Shown piece by piece: positions 50,757 through 59,875 of a stretch of 64,000 nucleotides of DNA; positions within the stretch are counted from its first letter, which is position 1; each line of letters opens with the position of its first letter. Below the pieces are notes generated by a model. It was not told the origin of the DNA and did no database searches. It saw only the letters and a program-made list of their open reading frames with translations. The stretch is from Oceanospirillaceae bacterium (GTDB taxonomy: Bacteria; Pseudomonadota; Gammaproteobacteria; Pseudomonadales; Oceanobacteraceae), in the NCBI GenBank assembly GCA_002724925.1, contig PBQA01000027.1, forward strand, positions 124,001 to 188,000, given 5' to 3'. Both the position numbers and the translations under genes were made by a program.

Positions 50757-51992
50757 ATGCCAGTTGTAAAAAGTAACAAGGTTGAAAACGGCGCGTTGTT
50801 CGCCGACATGACCCGTCAGCCGAACTTCACCAATCTCATGGTGGATACGGCGGATATGTCTATCAAGAAGAAGGGTGACTCCGTTCGCGGTCAATCAGGC
50901 AAGGGCGCACCTATCGTGCGTGTAACCAACCTCGCAAAAGAAGCCGGTGACGAAGTTGAAATGGATGTTTTTCACATCCTCAATAAAACTCCGACCATGG
51001 GCGATAAGCCTCTGGACGGACGCGGTGAAACGCTGACCTCTTCCAGCATGGACCTGAAAATCCTGCAGGGTCGTCACATGGTTAATCCCGGTGGCAAGAT
51101 GGCTCAGCAGCGCACCAAGCACGAGCTGAAGGCAATTGCTCGGAATGAGCTGGCGGGGAAAGGTGGTTACTACAGTCGTCTTTGTGATGAGACCACTCTG
51201 TACCACCTGGCTGGTGCTCGCGGTACTCGTGAAGCGACGCACTTGATCGTGCCGGGTCAGGCGCATCCTGAGTTTGGCGAGATTTTGGTAAACGGCCTGC
51301 AGGCACCTACCTATGATCGTCACTTCTACGGTGGTGATGCTACCTCTCTGAACGATATCGACTCGTCCGACGTATTCACTCTGGATACGGTGGAAAACAT
51401 GCGACTCCTGATCGATGAGCAGGACAGCATGGTGATGCAGCCGATTCGCTTCAAGGGTGACATGCTCGCCGATGAAGACCCGATGTACGTTCTGTACCTG
51501 ACTCCGCGTCAGTTTAAGGACTTCAAGGCGACCACCAGTGCGAAGCAGTGGCAGGAAATGTACGCGGCGGCGAAGAACCGTACTGCGTCAATCAGCAAGA
51601 ACCCAATCTTTGCCGGTGACTGCTACTTCTGGGAAGGCATTCTCATCAAGAAGATGAACAGCAACTGGGTCGAATTTGCTGCAGGTACTCCTGTGAACGT
51701 ATGCCAGAACGTGAACGAAGCGACCGAAACCACGGTAGCTCCAGGCGTCAACGTACACCGCGGTGTTCTTCTGGGTGCGCAGGCACTTGGCTGGGCATTC
51801 GGTAACGTCGGCTCCCAGGGTGGTGACGACATGGGTTATGTCGGTATCACGGAAGAAGAGAAGGATCATGGCAACGCCTATGAAATCTCTTGCCGCTGGA
51901 TGGATGGCAAGAAGAAGATCCGCTTCGCTGACAAGAACGGTCGTAAAAATGACCACGGTGTAATGGTTGTCGATACGGCTGTAAGTCAGTAA
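50757..51992 (+). CDS. Major capsid protein (N4-gp56 family)
   Basis: A 411-residue coat protein of the N4-gp56 (DUF4043) HK97-fold family. Diagnostic parts are FADMTRQPNFTNLMVDTADM, KGAPIVRVTNLAKEAGDEVE, MDLKILQGRHMVNPGGKMAQ and YVGITEEEKDHGNAYEISCR. ATG 50757 is preceded by AAGGTG; the in-frame TTG at 50751 is less likely. It follows the scaffold gene as in other members. Confidence 0.93.
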   Translation: MPVVKSNKVENGALFADMTRQPNFTNLMVDTADMSIKKKGDSVRGQSGKGAPIVRVTNLAKEAGDEVEMDVFHILNKTPTMGDKPLDGRGETLTSSSMDLKILQGRHMVNPGGKMAQQRTKHELKAIARNELAGKGGYYSRLCDETTLYHLAGARGTREATHLIVPGQAHPEFGEILVNGLQAPTYDRHFYGGDATSLNDIDSSDVFTLDTVENMRLLIDEQDSMVMQPIRFKGDMLADEDPMYVLYLTPRQFKDFKATTSAKQWQEMYAAAKNRTASISKNPIFAGDCYFWEGILIKKMNSNWVEFAAGTPVNVCQNVNEATETTVAPGVNVHRGVLLGAQALGWAFGNVGSQGGDDMGYVGITEEEKDHGNAYEISCRWMDGKKKIRFADKNGRKNDHGVMVVDTAVSQ

Positions 51993-52050
51993 TCGGTAGC
52001 GTTCCTTTAATCTCATACTGGGCGGCACTGGTCGCCCTTGAGGTGTTTAT

Positions 52051-52461
52051 ATGGCAACTAAAAATTCTGCCACTTTGAAAAACCGCGTTTATAACGCGGC
52101 ACAGGGCAACGTCTCCCGTGAAACTGGCGTTGCAAACTTTAATGCTGATGCAGCCGATACGGTGATTCGTGTTCTGGAGCTTCCAGAGGGCGTAACCATT
52201 GACGGCCTGAAGGCGTATCACGGCGCAATGGGAGCAGGTACCGGTCTTGAATTCGGCATCGAATTTCCGGGCGGCGAAGGCACGGATGACCAGGACTTCT
52301 TCGGCACTGTTGCTGACTCGTCTACCGCAGGCAAGCTGGCTTACGACGCTGCGCCGTATGAGCTTCCAGCTCGTGCCTACCTGACGGTTACTGTTACTGA
52401 CGCCACTGGCACCGGTGATGTGACTGTTGTCCCGGAGTATCGCTATACCGGTCTGCTTTAA
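52051..52461 (+). CDS. Small virion protein after the capsid gene (136 aa)
   Basis: A 136-residue beta-rich protein starting MATKNSATLKNRVYNAAQGN. Its place directly after the coat gene and its composition suit a capsid decoration or head fibre protein. No family is firmly recognised. A terminator follows. Confidence 0.6.
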   Translation: MATKNSATLKNRVYNAAQGNVSRETGVANFNADAADTVIRVLELPEGVTIDGLKAYHGAMGAGTGLEFGIEFPGGEGTDDQDFFGTVADSSTAGKLAYDAAPYELPARAYLTVTVTDATGTGDVTVVPEYRYTGLL

Positions 52462-52490
52462 GACCGTCGCGAACCTTAAACCTTAACTTC

Positions 52491-52515
52491 GCCCGGCTCT
52501 GTGCCGGGCTTTTTT
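52491..52515 (+). terminator. Terminator after the capsid module
   Basis: GCCCGG-CTCTGTG-CCGGGC followed by six T residues. The next gene's GGAGG lies only a few bases beyond. Confidence 0.9.
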
Positions 52516-52527
52516 ATGGAGGCCATT

Positions 52528-53046
52528 ATGGCTGAACGTACTTTTGACGAATTCGCAAAGCCGGTTGCGATTGCTTATATCGGCAATAAAGAATTCAAGA
52601 AGGACACTATCGCCAGAACTGGTGTGGTGTGGTCGGGTTTTGGCGACATCCAGTATGTCGATGGTCGAGCGGCTGGCCAGCTGCTGCGATTTAAAGATGT
52701 ATTTGTTAAAGGCGAACAGCTTGATGAAGTCAAGAAGAAGCTGAAAAAGTCTGCGTTTGAAGAAGCTGAAAAGGCAGAACGTGAAGCCCTGGAAGCGGCT
52801 GAGCGTGCGGCCGCTGCAAAGGCAGATGCGCAAAAACTTCTGGATGAAGAAGGCAGCGACGATGCGAATGATGATCTTAAAAACATTATCACGAACGCAA
52901 TTTTGTCGCTAAATTCCGATAACGAAGAGCACTTTACCGAAAACGGCAAGCCTAAAATTGCCGCTGTTCGTGCTGCAATCGGTGAAGATTGCCCGGAGTT
53001 CGGTGCTAAAGAGCTGAACGCTGTATTTGAAAGCCTGAACGGCTGA
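52528..53046 (+). CDS. Hypothetical virion-region protein with coiled coil (172 aa)
   Basis: A 172-residue protein. The first 65 residues form a beta domain with VVWSGFGDIQYVDGRAAGQL; a strong Ala/Glu/Lys coiled coil follows (85-125) and then a globular C-terminus resembling a small helical domain (PKIAAVRAAIGEDCPEFGAK). ATG 52528 has GGAGG upstream. Its position suggests head completion, but the function is unknown. Confidence 0.6.
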   Translation: MAERTFDEFAKPVAIAYIGNKEFKKDTIARTGVVWSGFGDIQYVDGRAAGQLLRFKDVFVKGEQLDEVKKKLKKSAFEEAEKAEREALEAAERAAAAKADAQKLLDEEGSDDANDDLKNIITNAILSLNSDNEEHFTENGKPKIAAVRAAIGEDCPEFGAKELNAVFESLNG

Positions 53047-53054
53047 GGGTTGCC

Positions 53055-53651
53055 ATGATCCACCATAGCTTCAGCGACTTCTCGTCAATCGTGGTGTCGG
53101 TGCTCCCAGAGTTGCCCGGCTGCATTGATGAAATTATCTCTTCTCATGCCTGTACTGTTTTCGCGGACTTTTGCGAAAAGACACAGGCGTTTATTGAAGA
53201 GGTGGAATTTTCTGTCTCGCCCGGTCTCGATCGCTACGACTTTGTTTCCCCGCACGAGGGGCACATTGTTGTGGGGATTAAAAATCTGACCGTGGATGGC
53301 AGTACGCTGAAGCCTGGTGATTATGTTCAGCATGCACCTTCTGTCATTGAGCTCGCTGAGTCTGTGACTGCAGAGTCGAAAGCAAAGGCGCTTATTATTC
53401 TGAAGCCGCGGCCGGGCTGTACCAGTGTTCCTGATTCGATTCTGGATCGCTGGCCGGACTGTATTGCGGCCGGAGTAAAAGCGCGCTTGATGGCAATGCC
53501 CGGCAATGACTGGACGAATCCTCAGTTGAGCGGCTATTACGCTGGTGAATATAAAACCATGTGGATGGCGGCGGCGGCTGACGTCCGCAATGAGTTTGAT
53601 GTGAGCCGTAAGGGTCGCGCCGGATTCGCTCGCAGCGTCTGGGAGGTCTGA
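53055..53651 (+). CDS. Putative head-tail connector protein (198 aa)
   Basis: A 198-residue protein starting MIHHSFSDFSSIVVSVLPEL. The C-terminal half (ILDRWPDCIAAGVKARLMAM then PGNDWTNPQLSGYYAGEYKT) resembles a widespread podophage adaptor-type protein with a gut of helices, but I cannot name the family. Gene order after capsid supports a connector role. Confidence 0.6.
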   Translation: MIHHSFSDFSSIVVSVLPELPGCIDEIISSHACTVFADFCEKTQAFIEEVEFSVSPGLDRYDFVSPHEGHIVVGIKNLTVDGSTLKPGDYVQHAPSVIELAESVTAESKAKALIILKPRPGCTSVPDSILDRWPDCIAAGVKARLMAMPGNDWTNPQLSGYYAGEYKTMWMAAAADVRNEFDVSRKGRAGFARSVWEV

Positions 53652-53653
53652 TC

Positions 53654-54319
53654 GTGGCTATTCTCGTAAGTGCGTTAATCAATGCGGTGAAGAATACGCT
53701 GCAGGAAACGGGTGCCGGCATACGCTGGACCAACACCGAACTGGTGGATTATCTCAATCAGTCGTATGACTGGTTACTCGGGCTCATGCCGGAAGCGTTC
53801 GCGGATAACTCTGAGTTTTCTTGCGTTGCTGGTACGCGGCAGGAGCTGCCTGTCGGTGCGGTTCGCCTGGTGGATGTAAAGCGCAATCTTGAGGGCGCAA
53901 TGAGGCCGGTGAACTTTAAGTCTCAAGAGCAAATGGACAGGGTGATACCTGACTGGCATTCGCGCCCAGCAAGTAACCAGCAGCAGTATTTTATTTACGA
54001 CGAGCGCGACCCTCTGCGCTTTTACGTTTATCCGCCAGCCAAGGCAGGATCACTGCTTGAGCTGGTAGTTGCACTGACTCCGCGCAGTCGGCATACGCTG
54101 CGAAGTTATGACGAGAATACTGAAAAAGTATTCGTGCGGGAGCAGTACAACGAAGCGTTGCGCCATTACATTATTTTTCTGGCCTTTGATAAGGATTCAG
54201 AGGACAGCTTTAACGCTCAGTTGGCTCAGGCCAATCTCCAGCGAGCGTACAACGCCATTGGCGTAAAGATGCAGAACGACGTTCGCGTTTCTCCTAAAAA
54301 CCCGGTGAATAAACAATGA
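53654..54319 (+). CDS. DUF6682-like head-tail adaptor protein
   Basis: A 221-residue protein (GTG start), similar to phage adaptor proteins of the DUF6682 type: IRWTNTELVDYLNQSYDWLL (about 23-42), FYVYPPAKAGSLLELVVALT and YNEALRHYIIFLAFDKDSED. Such proteins build the ring below the portal. It overlaps the next gene by 4 nt. Confidence 0.7.
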   Translation: MAILVSALINAVKNTLQETGAGIRWTNTELVDYLNQSYDWLLGLMPEAFADNSEFSCVAGTRQELPVGAVRLVDVKRNLEGAMRPVNFKSQEQMDRVIPDWHSRPASNQQQYFIYDERDPLRFYVYPPAKAGSLLELVVALTPRSRHTLRSYDENTEKVFVREQYNEALRHYIIFLAFDKDSEDSFNAQLAQANLQRAYNAIGVKMQNDVRVSPKNPVNKQ

Positions 54320-54888
54320 TTCGACTCAGACCGATTCTGAAAGGCGAAGGCCGCTCTATGCGCGTGACGTTTACGAACGCGGATACGGAGCAGGTAATTG
54401 ATACGACTGGCTGGACGTTAAAGGTTCGGCTTGGTCGCTCGCCTCACGCGCTGGGCGATATTTATGAGGTGACAGGGACGCCAGATGCAGCACAGGCCGC
54501 GCTCGGGCAAATCTCCTGCACGATTGCGGATACAGTCACGTCGGCGCTTACGGTCAGTTCTGTGGCGTTGGATATCCTTGTTGATACCGGATCAGGTGAG
54601 TTTATCCCACTCATGTTGGCGGTTGCTCCTGTACTGGATGCGGAACTACACCGACAGAATTATTACCGGCAAGGCAGCGGGCCTATCGTTGGTGAAACGC
54701 CGGTGTATGTGCAAGGCGGATCTCAAGAACCTGACAATATTACGATCAACGTCAGCAATGATATGGACCCGACCTTTGACCTGGGTGTGATGGTGAAGTT
54801 TAACCAGCTGGATCCTGCAACGCTTGAGTATCTGGAAGCGCTACAGGCCGACGTTACTCAGAAACATACTGAGGTAATGGGCGCATGA
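54316..54888 (+). CDS. Hypothetical virion protein, beta-rich (190 aa)
   Basis: A 190-residue protein. An N-terminal Ig-like beta domain (RVTFTNADTEQVIDTTGWTL, LDILVDTGSGEFIPLMLAVA) is followed by a linker and a helical C-terminus (ATLEYLEALQADVTQKHTEV). It resembles baseplate or fibre-attachment proteins by layout. Unknown function. Confidence 0.55.
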   Translation: MIRLRPILKGEGRSMRVTFTNADTEQVIDTTGWTLKVRLGRSPHALGDIYEVTGTPDAAQAALGQISCTIADTVTSALTVSSVALDILVDTGSGEFIPLMLAVAPVLDAELHRQNYYRQGSGPIVGETPVYVQGGSQEPDNITINVSNDMDPTFDLGVMVKFNQLDPATLEYLEALQADVTQKHTEVMGA

Positions 54889-55325
54889 AATTTCCTTTTG
54901 ATCTGAATACGTATATTCAGCAGTGCAAGGACTTGGTGGATCAGGCTGCGCAGTGGGTTGAGCGCTCCCGCCACTGGGCCCGTGTGGCTCTGACCGGCGT
55001 AGGCTTACGAAAAATTGAAGCCGGCACTACTGAAGTTACCGTCGGAACTGACGATGACGCATTCACTTACTTTATGGTGAATGATGATCTGAATACGGTG
55101 ACTTTCTTTTTGGTATCTGACCCGGTGCCGGGTACGACCTTTCAGATTCAGAACTTCGGCTTTGGTGTAGTTCAGGTTCAGGCACTGGATGATGGCATTA
55201 TTCAGACGCCGGGAACGACCCAGTTAAGAGGCAATGGATCAGTGGTGTCGCTGACCGCGATACGGGCAAAGTCTGAAGCCGCTGAGGCGCTTTGGACGCT
55301 AACAGGGGATACAGTGCCGCTATGA
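54885..55325 (+). CDS. Hypothetical virion protein (146 aa)
   Basis: A 146-residue protein with a helical N-terminus (QQCKDLVDQAAQWVERSRHW) and a beta-rich C-terminus. It overlaps both neighbours. In podophages a short helix-plus-beta protein often trims the tail, but no family is recognised here. Confidence 0.5.
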   Translation: MKFPFDLNTYIQQCKDLVDQAAQWVERSRHWARVALTGVGLRKIEAGTTEVTVGTDDDAFTYFMVNDDLNTVTFFLVSDPVPGTTFQIQNFGFGVVQVQALDDGIIQTPGTTQLRGNGSVVSLTAIRAKSEAAEALWTLTGDTVPL

Positions 55326-56155
55326 TTAAAGGTGCCTACCAGCTTCGCGTCATTGATGCAGGAAAGTGTATTTCTGATACCGGCGAAGTAAGAAATCTCA
55401 TTCTGAATGAGGCACTGAATCATGGTGACCCGTTCTCTTCTGGATTTGTTTGCGTAGGTGATGGTGATAGCGAGCCCTACAGCACCCAGGCGGCGCTCGA
55501 TAACCAGCTTGGTCAGGTATCCGGTACATTCTCAAATGACGCCACGATATTTATGGACGGGCAGGATCGATATGCCAGGCGGTCGGTCACTGCAAGCTTT
55601 ACAGGAATCATTGGTGATATTCGTGAGGTTGGCTTTAGGAAGCTGGCTGAGGGTGGCTTGTTATCAAGGACGCTTATTCGAGACGGGAATGGTTATCAGA
55701 CATGGGTGCCAATACAGGCGCACCAGACATTAGAGGTAACATTCTTCGTATATTTCCTTGTCCCTGATGTTCTGGATACTGGCGAAATAACAACACAGTT
55801 CGGCCAGTCGGTAAATTACACAGTAAGGCCGTCGGATGATCTTTCTTCACCGAAAGGCATTCTTGCTGGGCGCTATGACAGCCCGGTTGGTACTAGTGCA
55901 GGCAATTCTTTTGAAATGCTGAAAAGCGCTGGCGAGGACCGAAGCACCACGGTGACAATCAACTACAGCTCAGAGAGTCAGGAATGCGAACTGATCGTTA
56001 ACTGGTCTGCTCAGGCAGAAAACAGAACGGTAACTGGCTTTAGGGTTTTTGAATATTCAAACTCTCATTTTGTTGTTGAACTGAGTGAGTCTTTCACGCT
56101 GCCGGCTGATCACGATATTACCCTGACATTTAATTTTGCTTGGTCTATATCGTGA
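55322..56155 (+). CDS. Tail-region protein, paralogue of the 314-residue protein
   Basis: A 277-residue beta-rich protein starting MIKGAYQLRVIDAGKCISDT. It shares its plan with the protein at 56720: an N-terminal GxYxxxV...xSGE segment, a CVGDG/CLGAG motif, the stretch SRTLIRDGNGYQ against SRSLIKDGSGNP, then a YFLVPD/YSIIPD segment, ending FTLPADHDITLTFNF against FTLPANYNLELDLTF. The two are therefore diverged copies. Probably a fibre or tail subunit. ATG 55322 overlaps the preceding stop. Confidence 0.6.
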   Translation: MIKGAYQLRVIDAGKCISDTGEVRNLILNEALNHGDPFSSGFVCVGDGDSEPYSTQAALDNQLGQVSGTFSNDATIFMDGQDRYARRSVTASFTGIIGDIREVGFRKLAEGGLLSRTLIRDGNGYQTWVPIQAHQTLEVTFFVYFLVPDVLDTGEITTQFGQSVNYTVRPSDDLSSPKGILAGRYDSPVGTSAGNSFEMLKSAGEDRSTTVTINYSSESQECELIVNWSAQAENRTVTGFRVFEYSNSHFVVELSESFTLPADHDITLTFNFAWSIS

Positions 56156-56718
56156 TATCGCACTTCTCGATACTCGGTGATTTATATGATCACGACGACT
56201 TCGATACGCAAGCAACAGATTGGTATTCCTATTCATGGCTATCAGGTCGTGACAACCGACTTAATCTTGATCTTTCTTCTGAGGCATTAAGTTTTAAAAC
56301 TCGTTGGGGCGATATTGCGGGTAACTCATGGAGGGATGACGCAATATCGGGCCTCTCGCTTAATGATATGTCGGTGACACTATTTGCGACGCTTCTTAGG
56401 ATAGATCAGTGGGGTAATGTTGGGTCAGACGCAGGCAGCACGCCAGAAACATTACCTGATAACTGGTTGTTCTCCATCTCGGCAGAAGTTGTAGCGGTTC
56501 GTAGTGAGCTTGTGTTTACCGAACTCGTGTTTAACTCCAATGCTGAGCAAGTAGATGATACGGAAGTGTACATAGCTCAGGCTGCCATTACTGCGGTCAC
56601 CAGTGAGCAGCAATATTTTCCTAATTACTTTGATAGTTATGCAGAGCCGGATGCCGAAGGCGCTCCAGTCGTTCAGAGCGTAGTAATTACAAACGTAACA
56701 AGTACATTGCAGGTGTAG
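56152..56718 (+). CDS. Hypothetical tail-region protein between paralogues (188 aa)
   Basis: A 188-residue protein with GTG start overlapping the previous stop (GTGA). It is acidic and beta-rich (LDLSSEALSFKTRWGDIAGN). It sits between the two paralogous proteins and may form a complex with them. No family is recognised. Confidence 0.5.
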   Translation: MISHFSILGDLYDHDDFDTQATDWYSYSWLSGRDNRLNLDLSSEALSFKTRWGDIAGNSWRDDAISGLSLNDMSVTLFATLLRIDQWGNVGSDAGSTPETLPDNWLFSISAEVVAVRSELVFTELVFNSNAEQVDDTEVYIAQAAITAVTSEQQYFPNYFDSYAEPDAEGAPVVQSVVITNVTSTLQV

Positions 56719-56719
56719 A

Positions 56720-57664
56720 ATGAAGCTAAAGCCAACGCTGATGAGAGGCAGTTACAGAGTACAAGTTCTTGAAGATGAGGGCATTGTATTTGACTCGGGC
56801 GAGTTCGATAACCTGATTACCGATGCAGCCCTTGAAGATCCAGGCCCATTTCAGCAGCAGGTTAATGGGTTTTCTGGCGTTCACTATATTCACCTCTGCC
56901 TTGGTGCGGGTGTAGTCACTACTCCTGCTTATACAGACACTGATCTCGGGAATCAGATAGCAACCAAGGCCAGTGGTGATTTCAAGTTTTTTACAAGAGA
57001 GAGTGCGGCGGGCGTCTATCCTGCAATCTACAAATGCGAACGCGAAGTTGAATTCACGAACATCTCTGGCGATCTGTCAGAGCTTGGCATAAGGAAAGGC
57101 GGATCTACCGGGACGCTGATGAGTCGATCCCTGATTAAGGATGGTAGTGGAAATCCGATAACAATAACTGTCACGGATAATCAAACAGTTCGGGTTACCT
57201 ACACGCTCTATTCGATCATTCCTGACGAGGTGCTGGGCTCCGGAACGGTATCTACCCCGCACGGCGACCTGAGCTACACCATTTATGCTGCAGATTCAAA
57301 TAATACTACCGCCGAAGGTATACACGCATTTGGGTTCGCTCAACCGATGTATGGAAGCTCATCATACAACGGTGGTAGCTATTACCTGATTGGCGGGGGT
57401 TATTCGCGCTCCGGTAGTAGCTCTCTTGGCACTCCGTACTCATTTGACGGAGCTTCTAGACAGGTAACGGTGAGAGCTTCATTCGACTATATCGAGAACG
57501 ATCAGACTCCGGAAAGAGTACAAGTCTCTTACTCGTCTTCCAGTAATTCTAGCTCCAGAAAAGTGCCACGAATTGAAATTGATCCAGGCTTTACCTTGCC
57601 GGCGAACTATAACTTAGAATTGGATTTGACATTCACCTGGGGCCGTTATGATTCCGGTGCTTAA
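56720..57664 (+). CDS. Tail-region protein, second paralogue (314 aa)
   Basis: A 314-residue beta-rich protein starting MKLKPTLMRGSYRVQVLEDE. It is related to the 277-residue protein at 55322 along most of its length and adds a Ser/Gly/Tyr-rich insert (about 213-245). ATG lies 1 nt after the previous stop. Likely part of the tail or a fibre. Confidence 0.6.
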   Translation: MKLKPTLMRGSYRVQVLEDEGIVFDSGEFDNLITDAALEDPGPFQQQVNGFSGVHYIHLCLGAGVVTTPAYTDTDLGNQIATKASGDFKFFTRESAAGVYPAIYKCEREVEFTNISGDLSELGIRKGGSTGTLMSRSLIKDGSGNPITITVTDNQTVRVTYTLYSIIPDEVLGSGTVSTPHGDLSYTIYAADSNNTTAEGIHAFGFAQPMYGSSSYNGGSYYLIGGGYSRSGSSSLGTPYSFDGASRQVTVRASFDYIENDQTPERVQVSYSSSSNSSSRKVPRIEIDPGFTLPANYNLELDLTFTWGRYDSGA

Positions 57665-58283
57665 TGGCTCGGCGCGTGGAGAGCTGATTCGTCCTTTGCG
57701 GTTCCTGCCTGCGTTTGACGATGACCACCTGTTCAAGTCTTTTGCATACGGCCCTTTTGATATTTCTTCGTCAACCGGAAATCCTGATTTATCAAAAGGT
57801 AACTATCAGCATGAATGGGTCGCTTATGTCGAAGCGTCAGGTGCTGCTTTTCTTCAGAAGAGAATATATAACGGGTTGTGGGATGGCCAGCCAAGGCCGT
57901 TGCTAACACTGGTTGATCCATTACAAAAGATCAGCCTGGACTTTTCGCAAGACGGCACGCCAATACTCTGCTATCTACGTCAGGATGCCTCTATGGGCGT
58001 GTGGTGGCGAGACCCTGCAACAGGATTGTCTGCGCTGTTGGAGCTGGATTCGGATATTCAGGATGTCTATCTGACAGTTGAGAACAAGGACGATCCGGAG
58101 AATACTGATATTTTTTTGTGGTATTTCAAATCCGGAGCCTTATACCTTCGCTTGCATTCTGAGAGTTTCGACACTGCGCGTGGGCCGTATGTATCCGGGC
58201 TTTCAGAGCCAATGATTATTCAGGCCGGTGTCAATCACAGGTACGGCTATCAAGTCGACTATCGAGATCAGGTGGAAGAATGA
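57648..58283 (+). CDS. Hypothetical tail-region protein (211 aa)
   Basis: A 211-residue beta-rich protein with repeated acidic turns (WQDGTPILCYLRQDASMG-like pattern around 100-120), similar in style to a small beta-propeller or fibre-binding protein. It overlaps both neighbours by 17 and 4 nt. Function unknown. Confidence 0.5.
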   Translation: MIPVLNGSARGELIRPLRFLPAFDDDHLFKSFAYGPFDISSSTGNPDLSKGNYQHEWVAYVEASGAAFLQKRIYNGLWDGQPRPLLTLVDPLQKISLDFSQDGTPILCYLRQDASMGVWWRDPATGLSALLELDSDIQDVYLTVENKDDPENTDIFLWYFKSGALYLRLHSESFDTARGPYVSGLSEPMIIQAGVNHRYGYQVDYRDQVEE

Positions 58284-59875
58284 AAATCCAATTCAGTCAG
58301 ATGAAGGGGATGATCCCGGTTCTTGACGACAACTTGTTACCTGAAGGATTTGCGTCACGAACCTTGAATTGTCGCCCTGAAGGCGATGGCGTCGTGCCGT
58401 TTAAGCTTCCCGTAGAGGCGGGCTTTAGTGTCAGCGCTGGAGTTAAGTCGTGGTCTCTCTATCACTACGACAAAACGGAAACCCTAAGCCGCACGGACAA
58501 TGCCGACTTCCTGCGTGGTCCGATTGCTAACGATGCTTACAATCGCATGTATGCTGCTGGCGATTCGGAAAAGCCTCAAGTGTATTACAGCGTTGGTGGT
58601 AGTAGCCCTTTGTTTGCTGACCTGGCTATCAAGGTTCCAAATACTCCATCGGTCTCATCCTCATGGAATAATGCTGACCCAGGTGACCCGTCAATACCGG
58701 TGTACAACTCAGTTTACTATGTCACAGGCGTGACCATTCTGGGAGAAGAGTCGGCGCCATCGGACGTAACTCAAGTTATTCAGCGCTGGGATACTGCACT
58801 GGTGCCTGTGTCGCTAGGTTCAAACAACGATAGTCGTGTTGTAAAACGCAGACTATACCGCAGTGATGCCGGTGGTGACTTTCAGTTGGTGCTTGAGGCA
58901 GTGGCCGGGATCAATACGACAAACGATGGTACAGATACGGCTCAACTCGGATACGTTTGCGAATCTGAAAATTTCAATGCACCGCCTGATAACCTTGAAG
59001 GGCTTGTTAATGCTGGTAACGGTTATATGGCAAGCTGGTTTGAGAATACGGTTTGTTTTTGTGAGCCATACTACCCGCATGCCTGGCCAATAGACTATCA
59101 GTATGCAATCCCCGCTACTGTTAAAGGCATGGCCGCTACTCAGGGCGCACTCATTGTCACGACGGATAGCCAGCCGTATGTGTTTCAAGGTACTCATCCC
59201 GGCGGTATTTCAATCCTAAAGCTTGATTTGCGCGCGCCTAATCTCAGTCGTCGAGGCATTGTCGATATGGGAGAGACTGCTTTTTATCCAAGCACAGAAG
59301 GACTGGTTGCTATTGGCGCGGGCGGGGCCAACGTTCTTACCCGTGAAATATTCAGCAAGGAGCAATGGCTTGCGCTTGATCCTGCAAGCTTTGTTGCATT
59401 CCGGTACCGAAGCTTTTATCTGTGCTTCGCTTCCACCGGGGCTTTTGCCTTTGATCCAGCCCAAGGGTATTGGCCACTTGAGATTACTGGCGTGAGTGGC
59501 GATCAGGTACTCGATGGTCATTATGATGACGAGACCGACACGTTATACCTGCTGGTAAAAAGTGGTGACGATAGTTTGACCGTGTTTGAATTTGATTCCG
59601 GCGACAATATGCAAATGCTTTGGGAGTCACGCGAGTATGTTCGGTCTGGTCAGGCTGTTATTTCGTCTGGGCGACTGGATTCAGAAGGGCAGGCAACTAT
59701 AACGCTGATTGGATCTCATCGAAGCAATGACGTTTACGCCTCAAGCCACACCACGATTACAGATGAAGGATTCAGATTCTCGCCTGGCTTTTACTCTCGC
59801 TTCAAAGTGAGACTTGAGAGCGAAGGTAGAATCAACTCTGCAGCTATTGCCAGCAGTAAGGTGGAGCTTGTATGA
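58280..59875 (+). CDS. Putative tail hub/stopper protein (531 aa)
   Basis: A 531-residue protein starting MKIQFSQMKGMIPVLDDNLL. The opening pattern (a short strand, MIPRLD-like segment, then ASRTLNCRPEGDGVVPFKLP) and the seven-bladed repeat look resemble head-completion/stopper proteins of podophages (P22 gp10-like position). The Cys-containing middle (NTVCFCEPYYPHAWP) is typical of these. It is the largest gene in the tail block. Exact family not certain. Confidence 0.6.
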   Translation: MKIQFSQMKGMIPVLDDNLLPEGFASRTLNCRPEGDGVVPFKLPVEAGFSVSAGVKSWSLYHYDKTETLSRTDNADFLRGPIANDAYNRMYAAGDSEKPQVYYSVGGSSPLFADLAIKVPNTPSVSSSWNNADPGDPSIPVYNSVYYVTGVTILGEESAPSDVTQVIQRWDTALVPVSLGSNNDSRVVKRRLYRSDAGGDFQLVLEAVAGINTTNDGTDTAQLGYVCESENFNAPPDNLEGLVNAGNGYMASWFENTVCFCEPYYPHAWPIDYQYAIPATVKGMAATQGALIVTTDSQPYVFQGTHPGGISILKLDLRAPNLSRRGIVDMGETAFYPSTEGLVAIGAGGANVLTREIFSKEQWLALDPASFVAFRYRSFYLCFASTGAFAFDPAQGYWPLEITGVSGDQVLDGHYDDETDTLYLLVKSGDDSLTVFEFDSGDNMQMLWESREYVRSGQAVISSGRLDSEGQATITLIGSHRSNDVYASSHTTITDEGFRFSPGFYSRFKVRLESEGRINSAAIASSKVELV

